DNA from: Ectothiorhodospiraceae bacterium WFHF3C12
GTDB taxonomy: Bacteria; Pseudomonadota; Gammaproteobacteria; Nitrococcales; Nitrococcaceae
DNA: 64,000 nucleotides
Direction of reading: 5' to 3'
Assembly (NCBI GenBank): GCA_013519935.1
Contig: JACDUA010000008.1
Location: 1 to 64,000 of the forward strand
Shown here piece after piece: positions 50,224 through 59,001 of this stretch. Each line of letters starts with the position of its first letter. The first letter of the stretch is position 1. The translations under genes and the position numbers were made by a program. The notes under the pieces are model-generated. The model ran no database searches. It was not told the DNA's origin and saw only the letters and a program-made list of their open reading frames with translations.

Positions 50224-50287
50224 TAATTTAGTGCCAATTTTCGGACTTCACAAGTTTGGCTTGTCACCGAGACAGGTTCTGCAGCGC

Positions 50288-50928
50288 CTATGCGGCCAGC
50301 CTTCGCAGGCTCAAGGCCCGGGCGATGACCTCCTGCGGATCCTTCTTACGGCGTCGCCAGTACTCGCACAGCCCGTTCCATAGGCCGGCGCCCTTGAGGT
50401 GGGCGATGACGTCCTTGGTCTTGTACTCGTAGCGGGCATAGACGCTGAGCATGTTGCCGAAGGCCAGGGCGAGGTTTCTCTCATCCCCGCGGGCGGGGGT
50501 CTTGTAGACGCGGCGCACGACGAAGGCGTCGCACTCACCCATGACCTGGACGTTCTCGTAGAGCAGTTGCCAGAACGGATCGATATAGGTGCGGGAGAAG
50601 TCCAGGCGGAACGCTTTCAGGGCGTAATGGAGGAAGTTGGTCAGGACGGGGCCCCATCGGTGTATTTGCGGAAGCTGCGGTCGTGCTGGTCCTGGACCTG
50701 CTGGACCACGCTGTGATGGTAGCGCCATTCCAGGCGCCAGACGGGTTTGCCTTCGCGGTAGTAGGGCCGGTCCAGGTCTTCCCCGCATTCGTTCCAGACG
50801 GATTCCCACCAGTCCAGCTTGACGCGTTTGCAGGCTTTGAGATCCTTGCGGTAGACGCTGAACTGTAGGCCTGAGGATGATCCGAACAGGTATCGTAAGC
50901 CGCCCCGTTGTGGACGCATAGTGGACAC
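50288..50928 (-). pseudogene. frameshifted remnant of an element-encoded protein
   Basis: Two overlapping frames join at a GGGGCCCC run (about 50648-50655). The upstream one (from 50928) ends SFRKYTDGAPS-stop. The other continues past this point with PVLTNFLHYALKAFRLDF and runs to 50288, ending RALSLRRLAA. A one-base shift at this run would give one protein of about 210 aa. The segment VWRLEWRYHHSVVQQ is loosely reminiscent of phage or plasmid replication initiators, but I cannot assign the family. The 5' end appears truncated next to the element end. Confidence 0.55.
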
Positions 50929-50953
50929 AAAAAAGCCCGCGACATTGGCGGGC
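50929..50953 (-). terminator. intrinsic terminator of tRNA-Lys
   Basis: On the minus strand GCCCGC-CAATGTC-GCGGGC followed by TTTTTT, 24 nt after the tRNA 3' end. Confidence 0.85.
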
Positions 50954-50976
50954 TTCCTGTAACTAACTGTTTTGAC

Positions 50977-51052
50977 TGGTGGGCCGTGTAGGATTCGAAC
51001 CTACGACCAGCGGATTAAAAGTCCGATGCTCTACCGACTGAGCTAACGGCCC
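50977..51052 (-). tRNA. tRNA-Lys (TTT)
   Basis: A 76-nt cloverleaf reads GGGCCGTTAGCTCAGTCGG ... ACTTTTAAT ... GGTTCGAATCC ... CCA on the minus strand; anticodon TTT. Its 3' 31 nt are duplicated at 49587-49617 as an integration footprint. Confidence 0.97.
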
Positions 51053-51129
51053 GTGTTGCAGGCGGGGAATCTTACCGAAACACACCCGTTGAGACAATCG
51101 CGCAGCGCCAGAGCCTCGCGGGAGTCGCG

Positions 51130-51831
51130 CTAGGGCGGGGTGACGCCGTCCTGGTAGCGGGTGGGGTCGGGAACGCCTGCCTCGCGGAAGCCCTGGGCGC
51201 GGAAGCGGCAGGCGTCGCAGCGGCCACAGGCGCGGCCGTGGTGGTCGGCCTGGTAGCAGGAGACGGTCTGGCCGTAGTCCACGCCCAGCTCGATGCCGCG
51301 GCGGATGATCTCGGCCTTGCTCCACTGGATGAGCGGGGCATGGATGGTGTAGCGGCCCGTGCCCTCAACGGCGGCCCTGGTGGCGAGATTCGCCATGTTC
51401 TCGAAGGCGGCGATGTATTCCGGGCGGCAGTCCGGGTAGCCGGAGTAGTCCACGGCGTTGACGCCCACGAAGATGTCGAAGCTACCGATCACCTCGGCAT
51501 AGCCCAGGGCCATGGACAGGAAGATGGTATTGCGGGCTGGGACATAGGTCACCGGTATGCCCTCGCCGGGCTGATCCGGTACGTCGATACTGTCGTCGGT
51601 CAGGGCGGAGCCGCCCAGGGCGCCCAGGCCCAGGCGCATGATGCGGTGTTCGGCGCTCCCCATCGCCCTGGCGATGTCCATGCTGGCGGAGAGCTCCGCC
51701 GTGTGGCGCTGGCCGTAGTCGAAGCTCACCGTGTGGCAGTCGAAGCCCTGCTCCCGGGCGATGGCCAGGGTCGTGACGGAGTCCAGCCCGCCGGAGAGCA
51801 GGACGACGGCCTTCGATCTACCCTCGCTCAT
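51130..51831 (-). CDS. queC: 7-cyano-7-deazaguanine synthase
   Basis: QueC converts carboxydeazaguanine to preQ0 in queuosine synthesis. From ATG 51831 (233 aa) it has the PP-loop [17 protein letters not shown], the FDYGQRH block, [18 protein letters not shown] and the zinc-binding cysteines SCYQ ... [14 protein letters not shown]. It starts 1 nt after the queE stop. The pair lies downstream of the tol-pal-cpoB cluster as in Pseudomonas, separated by 370 bp of repeats. Confidence 0.97.
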   Translation of the reverse strand: MSEGRSKAVVLLSGGLDSVTTLAIAREQGFDCHTVSFDYGQRHTAELSASMDIARAMGSAEHRIMRLGLGALGGSALTDDSIDVPDQPGEGIPVTYVPARNTIFLSMALGYAEVIGSFDIFVGVNAVDYSGYPDCRPEYIAAFENMANLATRAAVEGTGRYTIHAPLIQWSKAEIIRRGIELGVDYGQTVSCYQADHHGRACGRCDACRFRAQGFREAGVPDPTRYQDGVTPP

Positions 51832-51832
51832 G

Positions 51833-52510
51833 TCAGCGGCCCGGTTCGTCGCCCCAGAGCAGCTTGTGGAGCTGGACCTGGAAGCGCACGGGCAGGCGGT
51901 CGGCGACGATCCAGTCGGCCAGGATGCGCGGGCTGAGCTCCTCGTAGCTGGGTGAGAACAGCACCTGGCAGCGGGAAGCGAGATGGTGCTCGCGAACCAC
52001 GTCCCGCGCCCAGTCGTAGTCGCGCCGGTCACAGATGACGAACTTCACCTGGTCGTTCGGGCCCAGGTGCGCCAGGTTGTCCCAGCGGTTGCGGTGCTGC
52101 TCCCGGGACGCCGGGGTCTTTAGGTCCATGACCTTGATGACCCGCGGATCCACACGGCTGACGTCCATGGCGCCGCTGGTCTCCAGGGACACCGTGTAGC
52201 CGGCGTCGCAGAGGTTTTCCAGCAGCGGGATGCAGTCCGGCTGGGCGAGGGGCTCGCCCCCGGTGACGGTGACGTGGCGCACGCCGTACTCGTCCACCCG
52301 GGCTGCGATATCCGTCAGTGCCATGCGCTCGCCGCCCTTGAAGGCGTATTCCGTATCGCAGTACTGGCAGCGCAGGGGGCAGCCGGTCAGGCGTACGAAC
52401 ACGGTGGGCCAGCCGACGGTGTCGGACTCGCCCTGCAGGGACAGGAATATCTCGGTGATTCGGACGGCAGGGGCCTGTTCCGGGATCACGGCGTGGGTGG
52501 TTGCGTTCAT
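51833..52510 (-). CDS. queE: 7-carboxy-7-deazaguanine synthase
   Basis: QueE is the radical-SAM enzyme that forms carboxydeazaguanine. The 225-aa protein has the SAM cluster motif [15 protein letters not shown] (CxxxCxxC) and the [11 protein letters not shown] block. The substrate-binding region [18 protein letters not shown] lies near the N-terminus. It is coupled to queC. Confidence 0.96.
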   Translation of the reverse strand: MNATTHAVIPEQAPAVRITEIFLSLQGESDTVGWPTVFVRLTGCPLRCQYCDTEYAFKGGERMALTDIAARVDEYGVRHVTVTGGEPLAQPDCIPLLENLCDAGYTVSLETSGAMDVSRVDPRVIKVMDLKTPASREQHRNRWDNLAHLGPNDQVKFVICDRRDYDWARDVVREHHLASRCQVLFSPSYEELSPRILADWIVADRLPVRFQVQLHKLLWGDEPGR

Positions 52511-52640
52511 GGGCTATATTGTACCCCGGGTGGGGATTCGGGTTGAGGGGGTGGCCCGGCTGGTCTCGCCTCGGCTTGCCAAATGTCTATCCCGCAACAG
52601 GGGTGGGGCTTTCCGGGTTCATGGCCGGGAGTCGGGCTGG

Positions 52641-52816
52641 TTCGCGCCGAGGTCGGCGCTCCCACGAGGCTGCGGGCAGCCGGCGTTGGTCGTACAGGCT
52701 TGCCATCCGGCACGCCAGAACCAAGCGCCGGCGCCGGCTTCGCCGGTGCCGACCCACGCCTCCATGCCTCGGCGGGAGCCGGGGATCAGCGTTTATCCGC
52801 GTTCATCTGCGGCTAA
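52641..52816. repeat. dispersed repeat arms between cpoB and queE
   Basis: The 372-bp gap 52511-52882 contains one arm of the REP-like sequence also at 40385-40410 (52641-52666). It also contains one arm (52785-52816) of the 32-nt palindromic family, here without a recognisable partner. No gene is seen in the gap. Confidence 0.7.
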
Positions 52817-52882
52817 CCGGTCTTTTCGCGGCCAGGGGCCGCTCCCACGGTTGTGCGGGAGCGGCCGCCGGTGCGCGTGCCC

Positions 52883-53710
52883 CTAGTTCTCCCGGGCGAT
52901 GCGATCCAGTCGTTGCTGGGCCAGGGAGGCGGCGGTGCTGTCCGGGTATTGCTCCAGGACCTGCTGGAGCGTTTCCCGGGAGGCCCCCATGTCGCCGTTT
53001 TCGTACTGGATGAAGCCGATCTTGAGCAGCGCGTCCGGGCGCTTGGCGCTCTCCGGGAACTCGTCCAGCAGCTGCCGGAAGTGCGTCATGGCCTCGTCGA
53101 AGGAACGCACCACGTAGTAGGACTCCCCGAGCCAGTATCGGGCGTTGTCCGCAAAGGTGCTTTGCGGATGCTGCTCCAGGAAGGTCTGGAACGCCTGCGC
53201 GGCCTGGTCGTAGCGGCCGGCCTTCAGGGTGTCGAAAGCACTGCGATAGGCGGCCTCAGGTGACTGCTCGCCGCCGTTGCCACCCGCCTGGCCGTTGCCA
53301 CCGGCGGAGGCGCCGCCGTTGCCGCCACTCGCCGGCGGTGCGCTGCCGCCGCCGTTGCCGGCCATGCTCTCGTCGGGCGTCTGGCCATCCGCGGGTGGCG
53401 GTGCCGTACGTGCCGCTTCAAGCTCCTGCAGCCGGCCGTCCACGTCCATGTAAAGATCCCGCTGGCGCTGTTTGATCTCGGCGATCTCGCGTTTGAGCAG
53501 GTCCAGCTCGCCGCGCAGCTGCTGGACTTCCCGGCGCAGCACCTGCATCTCGTTGGACATCTCCGGGAGGGCGGCATTTTCCATGCGCCGCTCCAGTACC
53601 GTGAGCCGCTTGTCCAGCTCTTCGGCACTGGGCGCGGCGGTGCCCGCCCCGGGCAGGAGGATGATCAGGGCCGCCAGTGCGGCGGCCGTGTTGCGGGTTT
53701 TTATTTTCAT
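52883..53710 (-). CDS. cpoB: Tol-Pal system protein CpoB (YbgF)
   Basis: CpoB is the periplasmic partner of TolA/PBP1B that coordinates peptidoglycan synthesis and outer-membrane constriction. The 275-aa product has a signal peptide (MKIKTRNTAAALAALIILLP, cut near GTAA). A coiled-coil trimerisation region covers about 28-95, a Gly/Ser/Asn-rich linker about 110-150, and three C-terminal TPRs (AAYRSAFDTLKAGRYDQAAQAF ...). It is the last gene of the tol-pal operon, 5 nt after pal. Confidence 0.95.
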   Translation of the reverse strand: MKIKTRNTAAALAALIILLPGAGTAAPSAEELDKRLTVLERRMENAALPEMSNEMQVLRREVQQLRGELDLLKREIAEIKQRQRDLYMDVDGRLQELEAARTAPPPADGQTPDESMAGNGGGSAPPASGGNGGASAGGNGQAGGNGGEQSPEAAYRSAFDTLKAGRYDQAAQAFQTFLEQHPQSTFADNARYWLGESYYVVRSFDEAMTHFRQLLDEFPESAKRPDALLKIGFIQYENGDMGASRETLQQVLEQYPDSTAASLAQQRLDRIAREN

Positions 53711-53715
53711 AAGCG

Positions 53716-54291
53716 CTAACGATTCGCGTAGATGAGCTCCGCCCGGCGGTTTTCGGCCCAGGCCTGTTCATCATGCCCCATGGCGGCCGGTTTTTCCTCA
53801 CCGTAGCTCACGGTCTCGATCTGGTCCTCGGCGGCGCCGTTGAGCTTGAGCACGCGGGCGACGGACTCCGCGCGCCGCTCGCCCAGGGCCAGGTTGTACT
53901 CCCGTGAGCCGCGCTCGTCGGTATGCCCCTCGACGATGACGTTTCGCTCGGGGTGGGTGGCCAGGAACTCGCCGTGGGCCTTGAGCGTCTCCAGGGCCTG
54001 TTCGCTGAGCTCGCTGCTGTCGAACTCGAAGTAGAACACGCGCTGGGACAGCGGGCTCTGCGGATCGTCCAGCGCCTCGCCCTCGTAGGTCTCGGCGCCC
54101 GCGGCACCGCCGGCCTCCGCCCCTTCCGCGGCGTCGCCGGTTCCCGTGGCGCCGCCGGTCTGGGCGCCTTCACCCACGGCCTCGCCCTGGTCGGCCTGCT
54201 GGCCGTCGTCCGGGAATTCCTCGGTGCTCGCGCAGCCCACCAGGCCCGCGAGCAGGATTGCGAACAGCCAGTTCCGTCGTGCGTGGATCAT
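53716..54291 (-). CDS. pal: peptidoglycan-associated lipoprotein
   Basis: Pal anchors the outer membrane to peptidoglycan and binds TolB. The 191-aa product has a lipoprotein signal (LLAGLVGCAST, lipobox LVGC) and an unusually long Gly/Ala/Glu-rich linker (about 25-80). An OmpA-like domain follows with FDSSELSEQALETLKAHGEFL and EGHTDERGSREYNLALGERRA. It lies between tolB and cpoB in the standard order. Confidence 0.96.
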   Translation of the reverse strand: MIHARRNWLFAILLAGLVGCASTEEFPDDGQQADQGEAVGEGAQTGGATGTGDAAEGAEAGGAAGAETYEGEALDDPQSPLSQRVFYFEFDSSELSEQALETLKAHGEFLATHPERNVIVEGHTDERGSREYNLALGERRAESVARVLKLNGAAEDQIETVSYGEEKPAAMGHDEQAWAENRRAELIYANR

Positions 54292-54333
54292 GTGAATACT
54301 CCTTCTGTTGTGTTCCTTCCTCGGCCCGCGCCG

Positions 54334-55707
54334 CTACAGCGGCGACCAGGCCGGCTCACGGACGTCCTCGGTGAATATGCCCAGTGCCATGCGGGCGCGG
54401 CCGAACACGGAGACGGTGGCGAGCTCCGAGCGGCCGTCGTCCGTGGTGGCGGCGAACAGGAGCATGGAGCCATTGGCCGCGAAGCTCGGTGACTCGTCCA
54501 GCGGACCGTCGGTGACCACGCGGACCAGACCCGTCTTGAGGTTCTGCACGGCGATGCGAAAGCCGCCCTGTTCGCCGCGGTGGACCATGGCCAGCCAGCG
54601 GCCGTCAGGCGAGATGTCCGGGGCGGCGTTGTAGTTGCCCTCGAAGGTGACGCGCTCGGCGCTGTCCCCGCCGAGCGGCAGCTTGTAGATCTGCGGCCGG
54701 CCGGCCCGGTCCGACGTGAAATAGAGTGAAGACCCGTCCGGGCTCCAGGCCGGTTCGGTGTCGATGGCCCAGTGCCGCGTGATCTGCCGGGTCTGGCCGC
54801 TGCCCACGTCGATGATGTAGATGTCGGCGTTGCCGTCCTTGGACAGGGTCACCGCCAGCTTGTCGCCGCCCGGGCTCCAGGCCGGCGCGCTGTTGATGCC
54901 CTTGAAGTCGGCCACCTTGCGACGCTTGCCCGTGGCCACCTCCTGGACGAAGACCTCCGAGCGCCGCCCCTCGAAAGAGACGTAGGCCAGGTTCTTGCGG
55001 TCCGGGGACCATGCCGGCGACAGGATGGGCTGCTTGGAGGTCAGCACGGTCTGGCGGTTGTGACCGTCGGACTGGGCGACGATCAGGCGGAACTGCCGCT
55101 CCTCGCCCTCCCCGGAGACGCTGACGTAGGCGATCTGTGTGTTGAACGCGCCCGGCTGGCCGGTGATGGTCTCGTAGATGATATCGCTGATCTGGTGGGC
55201 GAGGTTGCGAAGGCCCGGTCCCTGCACGCGAAAGCGCCGGCCCTCCAGGCGCTGGGCGCCGTAGACGTCCACCAGCTCGAAGCGCACCTCGAAGCCGCCG
55301 CCGCTGGCGGCGCTGATGCCGCCCATCACCAGGTAGTCCGCGCCCAGCGCGCGCCAGTTCTGGAACTGCACGTTGGTGAAGGTGCTGGGCGTGGTGATGA
55401 AATCCTCCTGGGGCAGGGGCTTGAACTGCCCGCTGCGGAAGAGATCGTTGCGGATGATGCCGGCCACGTCTTCCGGCGGCGTGGGCGTGCCTTCGGCCCG
55501 CTCGAACGGCACGATGGCGACCGGCAGGGCGCCCTCCGCGCCACCGGTGATCTCTATGGTGACCTGGGCCTGGATGTTCCCCGTCAGGCCGAGCAGCATC
55601 GACAGCCCCAGGAGCGCGCCGATCAGGCGACCCCCGGCGCGGCGGTGTCGCGTCCGTCGGGTGTGAACGCCGGTCCCGGCTGACGTGGTGTCCATGGTGA
55701 TCCTCAT
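54334..55707 (-). CDS. tolB: Tol-Pal system translocation protein TolB
   Basis: TolB is the periplasmic beta-propeller that links TolA and Pal. The 457-aa product has an N-terminal signal segment (LIGALLGLSMLLGLTGNIQAQ). A TolB_N domain follows (VAIVPFERAEGTPTPPEDVAGII), then repeated propeller blades with the signature PAWSPDxxxLAY. ATG 55707 overlaps the tolA stop (TAATG); ATG 55695 is an alternative start. Confidence 0.96.
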   Translation of the reverse strand: MRITMDTTSAGTGVHTRRTRHRRAGGRLIGALLGLSMLLGLTGNIQAQVTIEITGGAEGALPVAIVPFERAEGTPTPPEDVAGIIRNDLFRSGQFKPLPQEDFITTPSTFTNVQFQNWRALGADYLVMGGISAASGGGFEVRFELVDVYGAQRLEGRRFRVQGPGLRNLAHQISDIIYETITGQPGAFNTQIAYVSVSGEGEERQFRLIVAQSDGHNRQTVLTSKQPILSPAWSPDRKNLAYVSFEGRRSEVFVQEVATGKRRKVADFKGINSAPAWSPGGDKLAVTLSKDGNADIYIIDVGSGQTRQITRHWAIDTEPAWSPDGSSLYFTSDRAGRPQIYKLPLGGDSAERVTFEGNYNAAPDISPDGRWLAMVHRGEQGGFRIAVQNLKTGLVRVVTDGPLDESPSFAANGSMLLFAATTDDGRSELATVSVFGRARMALGIFTEDVREPAWSPL

Positions 55708-56702
55708 TATTCGTCGGGTTTGAACACGAAAGTGATGTCCCGGAATTGCCGGGCGATGTCCGGATCGCTGGGCACGGGTAGCGGAGAGGCCTTCTCCACG
55801 GCGCGAATGGCCGAGTTGTCGAAGGCGCTGTTGCCGCTGGAGTCGACCACGGAGACGTTGCGCACCATGCCCGCGGCGGCCATCTGCACGCGCAGCGTGA
55901 CTTCCAGGCCTTCCGGCACGCCCGACGGGCGCAGCCAGCTCTGGGTCACCCGCCGGCGGATCGCCGGTATGTACTGGTTCATGGCCGACTGGACCTGACG
56001 CTGGCGCTCCTCCGCCTCCAGCTGGGCGCGCATCTGGGCCTCGCGCTCCGCCTGAGCCTTGCGGGCCTCCTCGGCGCGGCGGCGCTTCTCAGCCTCTTCC
56101 CGCTCCTTGCGGGCCTGCTCCAGGCGTTCCTGCTCTTCCTTGCGCTTGCGCTCGAGACGGGCCTGTTCTTCCTTGCGCTGTTGCTCCAGGCGCTCGCGCT
56201 CCCTGCGGGCCTGCTCCAGGCGTTCCTGCTCCTTGCGCCGGGCCTCGGCCTCCTCTGCCTGCTTCTTCTTAAGCGCTTCCAGCTCGGCCTGCTCCTTGGC
56301 CTGTTGTTCGCGCAGTTCCTCGAGCCGTTGCTGCTCCTTGCGCTCCGCCTCGGCCTTGGCCTGGCGCTCCCGTTCGGCCTGCTCGCGCTGTTCGCGGATC
56401 TCGGCGAGGCGCTTCTCCTCGGCGGCCTTCTGCTGTTTGATCTCCTCGGCCTGCTGACGCAGCTCCTCCAGTGCTTCCTCGCGCTGATCGCGCTCCTGGC
56501 TGCGCTGCTGCTCCAGCCGCTCCATCTCCGCCTTCACTTCGGCCTCGCTCACGGCGACGGCCTGGATGGCTTCCTCGGCCTGGGGGCCGGAGGAGGGGGT
56601 GGAGGTGAAAGACAGTGAAACCGTCAGCGACGCCACCACGGCAGCGTGCAGGCCCAGGGAATAGGCCATGTAGCGCGCTTTGACCGGGTTGAAGCGAAGC
56701 AT
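55707..56702 (-). CDS. tolA: cell envelope integrity protein TolA
   Basis: The 331-aa product has an N-terminal membrane helix (AYSLGLHAAVVASLTVSLSF). A long alpha-helical middle region rich in Lys, Glu, Arg and Gln (about 45-235) is typical of TolA domain II, and a compact C-terminal TonB/TolA domain (YIPAIRRRVTQSWLRPSGV ...) follows. TolA couples the TolQR motor to TolB and Pal. It overlaps both tolR and tolB by one nucleotide. Confidence 0.95.
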   Translation of the reverse strand: MLRFNPVKARYMAYSLGLHAAVVASLTVSLSFTSTPSSGPQAEEAIQAVAVSEAEVKAEMERLEQQRSQERDQREEALEELRQQAEEIKQQKAAEEKRLAEIREQREQAERERQAKAEAERKEQQRLEELREQQAKEQAELEALKKKQAEEAEARRKEQERLEQARRERERLEQQRKEEQARLERKRKEEQERLEQARKEREEAEKRRRAEEARKAQAEREAQMRAQLEAEERQRQVQSAMNQYIPAIRRRVTQSWLRPSGVPEGLEVTLRVQMAAAGMVRNVSVVDSSGNSAFDNSAIRAVEKASPLPVPSDPDIARQFRDITFVFKPDE

Positions 56703-57145
56703 CAGCCTTCCACCGGCTGGGTCATGAGTCCGACTTTGGGCACGCCCGCCTTCTTCAGGCTGGCCATGATGGTCACCACCCGGCCGTAGGGCACGTCCTT
56801 GTCACCGCGTACCAGCACCGGGGTTTCCGGTTTCTGGCGCATCACGGCGGCCACCTTCACCAGTAGCTCCTTGGGCGCCAGCGGCTTCTCGGGGGACTCG
56901 CCGATGCTCAGATAGTAGTTGCCCTCGGCGTCGATCTCGACGATCAACGGCTCCAGGTTCTCCTGGGGCAGCGGCTCGGCGCTCGCCTGGGGCAGTGTGA
57001 CCTCCGCGCCCTGGTAGAGCAGCGGGGCCGTGACCATGAAAATCACCAGCAGCACGAGCATGACGTCGATGTAGGGCACGACGTTGATCTCGGCCATGGG
57101 CTTGCGGCGCGTCGGTTTGCGGTGCGCGCTGGACGGCGTCGGCAC
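56702..57145 (-). CDS. tolR: Tol-Pal system protein TolR
   Basis: The 147-aa ExbD/TolR-family protein starts with GTG at 57145 (GGAG upstream). It has a single N-terminal helix with the proton-path aspartate (EINVVPYIDVMLVLLVIFMV) and a periplasmic domain ending in ASLKKAGVPKVGLMT. It is the motor partner of TolQ and is separated from tolQ by 3 nt. Confidence 0.96.
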   Translation of the reverse strand: MPTPSSAHRKPTRRKPMAEINVVPYIDVMLVLLVIFMVTAPLLYQGAEVTLPQASAEPLPQENLEPLIVEIDAEGNYYLSIGESPEKPLAPKELLVKVAAVMRQKPETPVLVRGDKDVPYGRVVTIMASLKKAGVPKVGLMTQPVEG

Positions 57146-57148
57146 GGC

Positions 57149-57845
<697 letters not shown>

Positions 57846-57856
<11 letters not shown>

Positions 57857-58286
57857 GCATTAGCTCCCTGTCGAGGATCTGCGGGATGGGCCGGGGCCGG
57901 AAATCATCGACGCCGATGCAGGCCACTTCCACCTCCGCGTCGCAGACGTTGTATTCGTTGTCTTCTGCACGGCGCAGGCGCTGCCGGAAATGCAGTGCCG
58001 CCCGCCTGCGCCGCTCCACGATGGTCTCCACCACCAGCGGATCGTCGAGAAAAGCCGGCTTGCGATACCGGATCTCAAGGGAACGGACTGCAAAGAGCAC
58101 ACCAAGTTCCTGCTTCATCGCCTGCTGGCTGTAACCGCAGTGGCGCAGCCACTCGGTGCGGGCCCGTTCGAGGAATCGCAGATGGTTGGCGTGGTAGACG
58201 ATACCGCCGTTGTCGGTGTCTTCATGATAGACGCGGACAGGCCAGAGAAAGGGCTGTGGATGGGCGCTGGGCTTGTCGTCGCTCAC
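57846..58286 (-). CDS. ybgC: YbgC-family acyl-CoA thioesterase
   Basis: This is the first gene of the ybgC-tolQRAB-pal-cpoB operon. The hotdog-fold protein has the family motif RVYHEDTDNGGIVYHANHLRFLERARTEWLR with the catalytic aspartate. The frame is open far upstream, but similarity begins near GTG 58286 (VSDDKPSAHPQP), giving 146 aa. The longer frame would cross the terminator at 58431 and the small RNA region, so it is rejected. E. coli YbgC hydrolyses short- and long-chain acyl-CoA and binds acyl carrier protein. Confidence 0.93.
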
Positions 58287-58429
58287 GGGTATTCTCAGCT
58301 GTGGCCGTTCTCGGGCGTGCCGGCGGTTGCCGATCGCGACACCGCGCAACGGAACCGTCACGGTTGGTTGCAGAGCGTAGCACAGCCGCGTTCCCGCGGC
58401 CGATCCACCAGCCACCCCGTCCGGACAAA

Positions 58430-58597
58430 CAAAAAGGCCCCTGTCGGGGGGGACAGGGGCCCATACTAAAAGCACCTGTGAGTCTGAGGGGGTGACGGGG
58501 CTTTTGGGGAAACCCACAGGTGCGTAACAAACACCGTCCCGGTGTCTACTTCTTTCGCCGCTCCTTGGCCTCTGGCGTCCTGCCATCGTTTCCGTTG
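58430..58597 (-). ncRNA. candidate sigma-54-dependent small RNA downstream of glrR
   Basis: A transcript from the sigma-54 promoter at 58607-58623 would start near 58597 and end at the strong terminator at 58431-58461, about 165 nt. The sequence folds by eye into small hairpins TGGC-AGGAC-GCCA and ACACC-GGGAC-GGTGT. A 9-bp stem GCACCTGTG/CACAGGTGC then closes a C-rich loop (CCCC repeated), followed by the terminator. No convincing coding frame fits. GGA triplets occur four times, two in hairpin loops. The position next to glrKR, with GlrR-type operator sites upstream, suggests a functional counterpart of GlmY; I recognise no sequence family. Confidence 0.7.
58431..58461 (-). terminator. intrinsic terminator of the candidate small RNA
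   Basis: On the minus strand GGCCCCTGTC, a six-C loop, GACAGGGGCC, then TTTTTGTTTG. It separates this unit from the ybgC-tol operon. Confidence 0.93.
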
Positions 58598-58606
58598 ATC
58601 AATAGA

Positions 58607-58623
58607 TAGCAATCCGCGTGCCA
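58607..58623 (-). promoter_or_regulatory. consensus sigma-54 promoter of the candidate small RNA
   Basis: The minus-strand sequence TGGCACGCGGATTGCTA matches the consensus TGGCACG-N4-TTGCT exactly, with GG-N10-GC spacing. It points away from glrR towards the terminator at 58431. Confidence 0.9.
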
Positions 58624-58709
58624 CATGAGTAATAAACGTTCATTATCAATGCGATGCGGTAATCGCCTTCTTGGGCTCCAGAGCGAAGTGTGAAATTCTC
58701 CGCATGTTC

Positions 58710-58912
58710 CGTCGTCTCCCAACGACAAACGTCCCGGCCGGCACATGCCTGCCGCGGTCGGCGTGGCACAGTCGGTCCCGTTACAGGGACACGGAAGCGG
58801 GTCGGGCGGCCCTTAACGCACGTTCAACGTTGCTTTCCCCGGTAGACGAGGGGTTCGAGGCCCACCAGATCCGGCGTCGAGTCACCGGAAAATCTGTCGT
58901 CACCTGGCGACG
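58710..58912 (-). promoter_or_regulatory. cluster of three GlrR-type operator sites
   Basis: Each site fits TGTC-N10-GACA with one mismatch: CGTC-N10-GACA at 58710-58727, GGTC-N10-GACA at 58774-58791 and TGTC-N10-GACG at 58895-58912. They lie about 90-290 bp upstream of the sigma-54 promoter, suitable for enhancer binding. TGTC-N10-GACA is the GlrR site known from enterobacterial glmY. The rest of the 58624-59001 gap shows no convincing gene. Confidence 0.65.
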
Positions 58913-58959
58913 CCCGGGCGAATGTAGCTTGTTAAGCAGTTGATTGTTCAGTACTTGGA

Positions 58960-58983
58960 AGCTGTCTCCGGTGGGAGACAGCT
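58960..58983 (-). other. 10-bp stem-loop after glrR containing a perfect TGTC-N10-GACA
   Basis: AGCTGTCTCC-GGTG-GGAGACAGCT lies 18 nt after the glrR stop, with no T-run. It could be a terminator-like 3' structure of the glr mRNA, a fourth GlrR site (58963-58980 fits exactly), or both. Confidence 0.6.
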
Positions 58984-59001
58984 GGGCCGTTGCGGCGCGG
59001 C

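Noticed and set aside
50535..50945. Separate minus-strand gene of 136 aa in the tRNA-Lys element
   Set aside because: It lies in a third frame over the frameshifted remnant and gives a low-complexity product.
53260..53400. Short tandem-like codons in the Gly/Ser/Asn-rich linker of cpoB as a CRISPR or repeat array
   Set aside because: They are degenerate codons of a low-complexity linker within an intact gene; no spacer structure. No CRISPR array was seen anywhere in the window.
58287..58586. N-terminal extension of ybgC to 58586
   Set aside because: It crosses an intrinsic terminator and the candidate small RNA, and YbgC homology begins near 58286.
58671..58943. Small plus-strand frame (90 aa) and a minus-strand frame (58546-58746) between glrR and ybgC
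   Set aside because: No Shine-Dalgarno, no recognisable family, and they overlap the sigma-54 promoter and operator-like sites.
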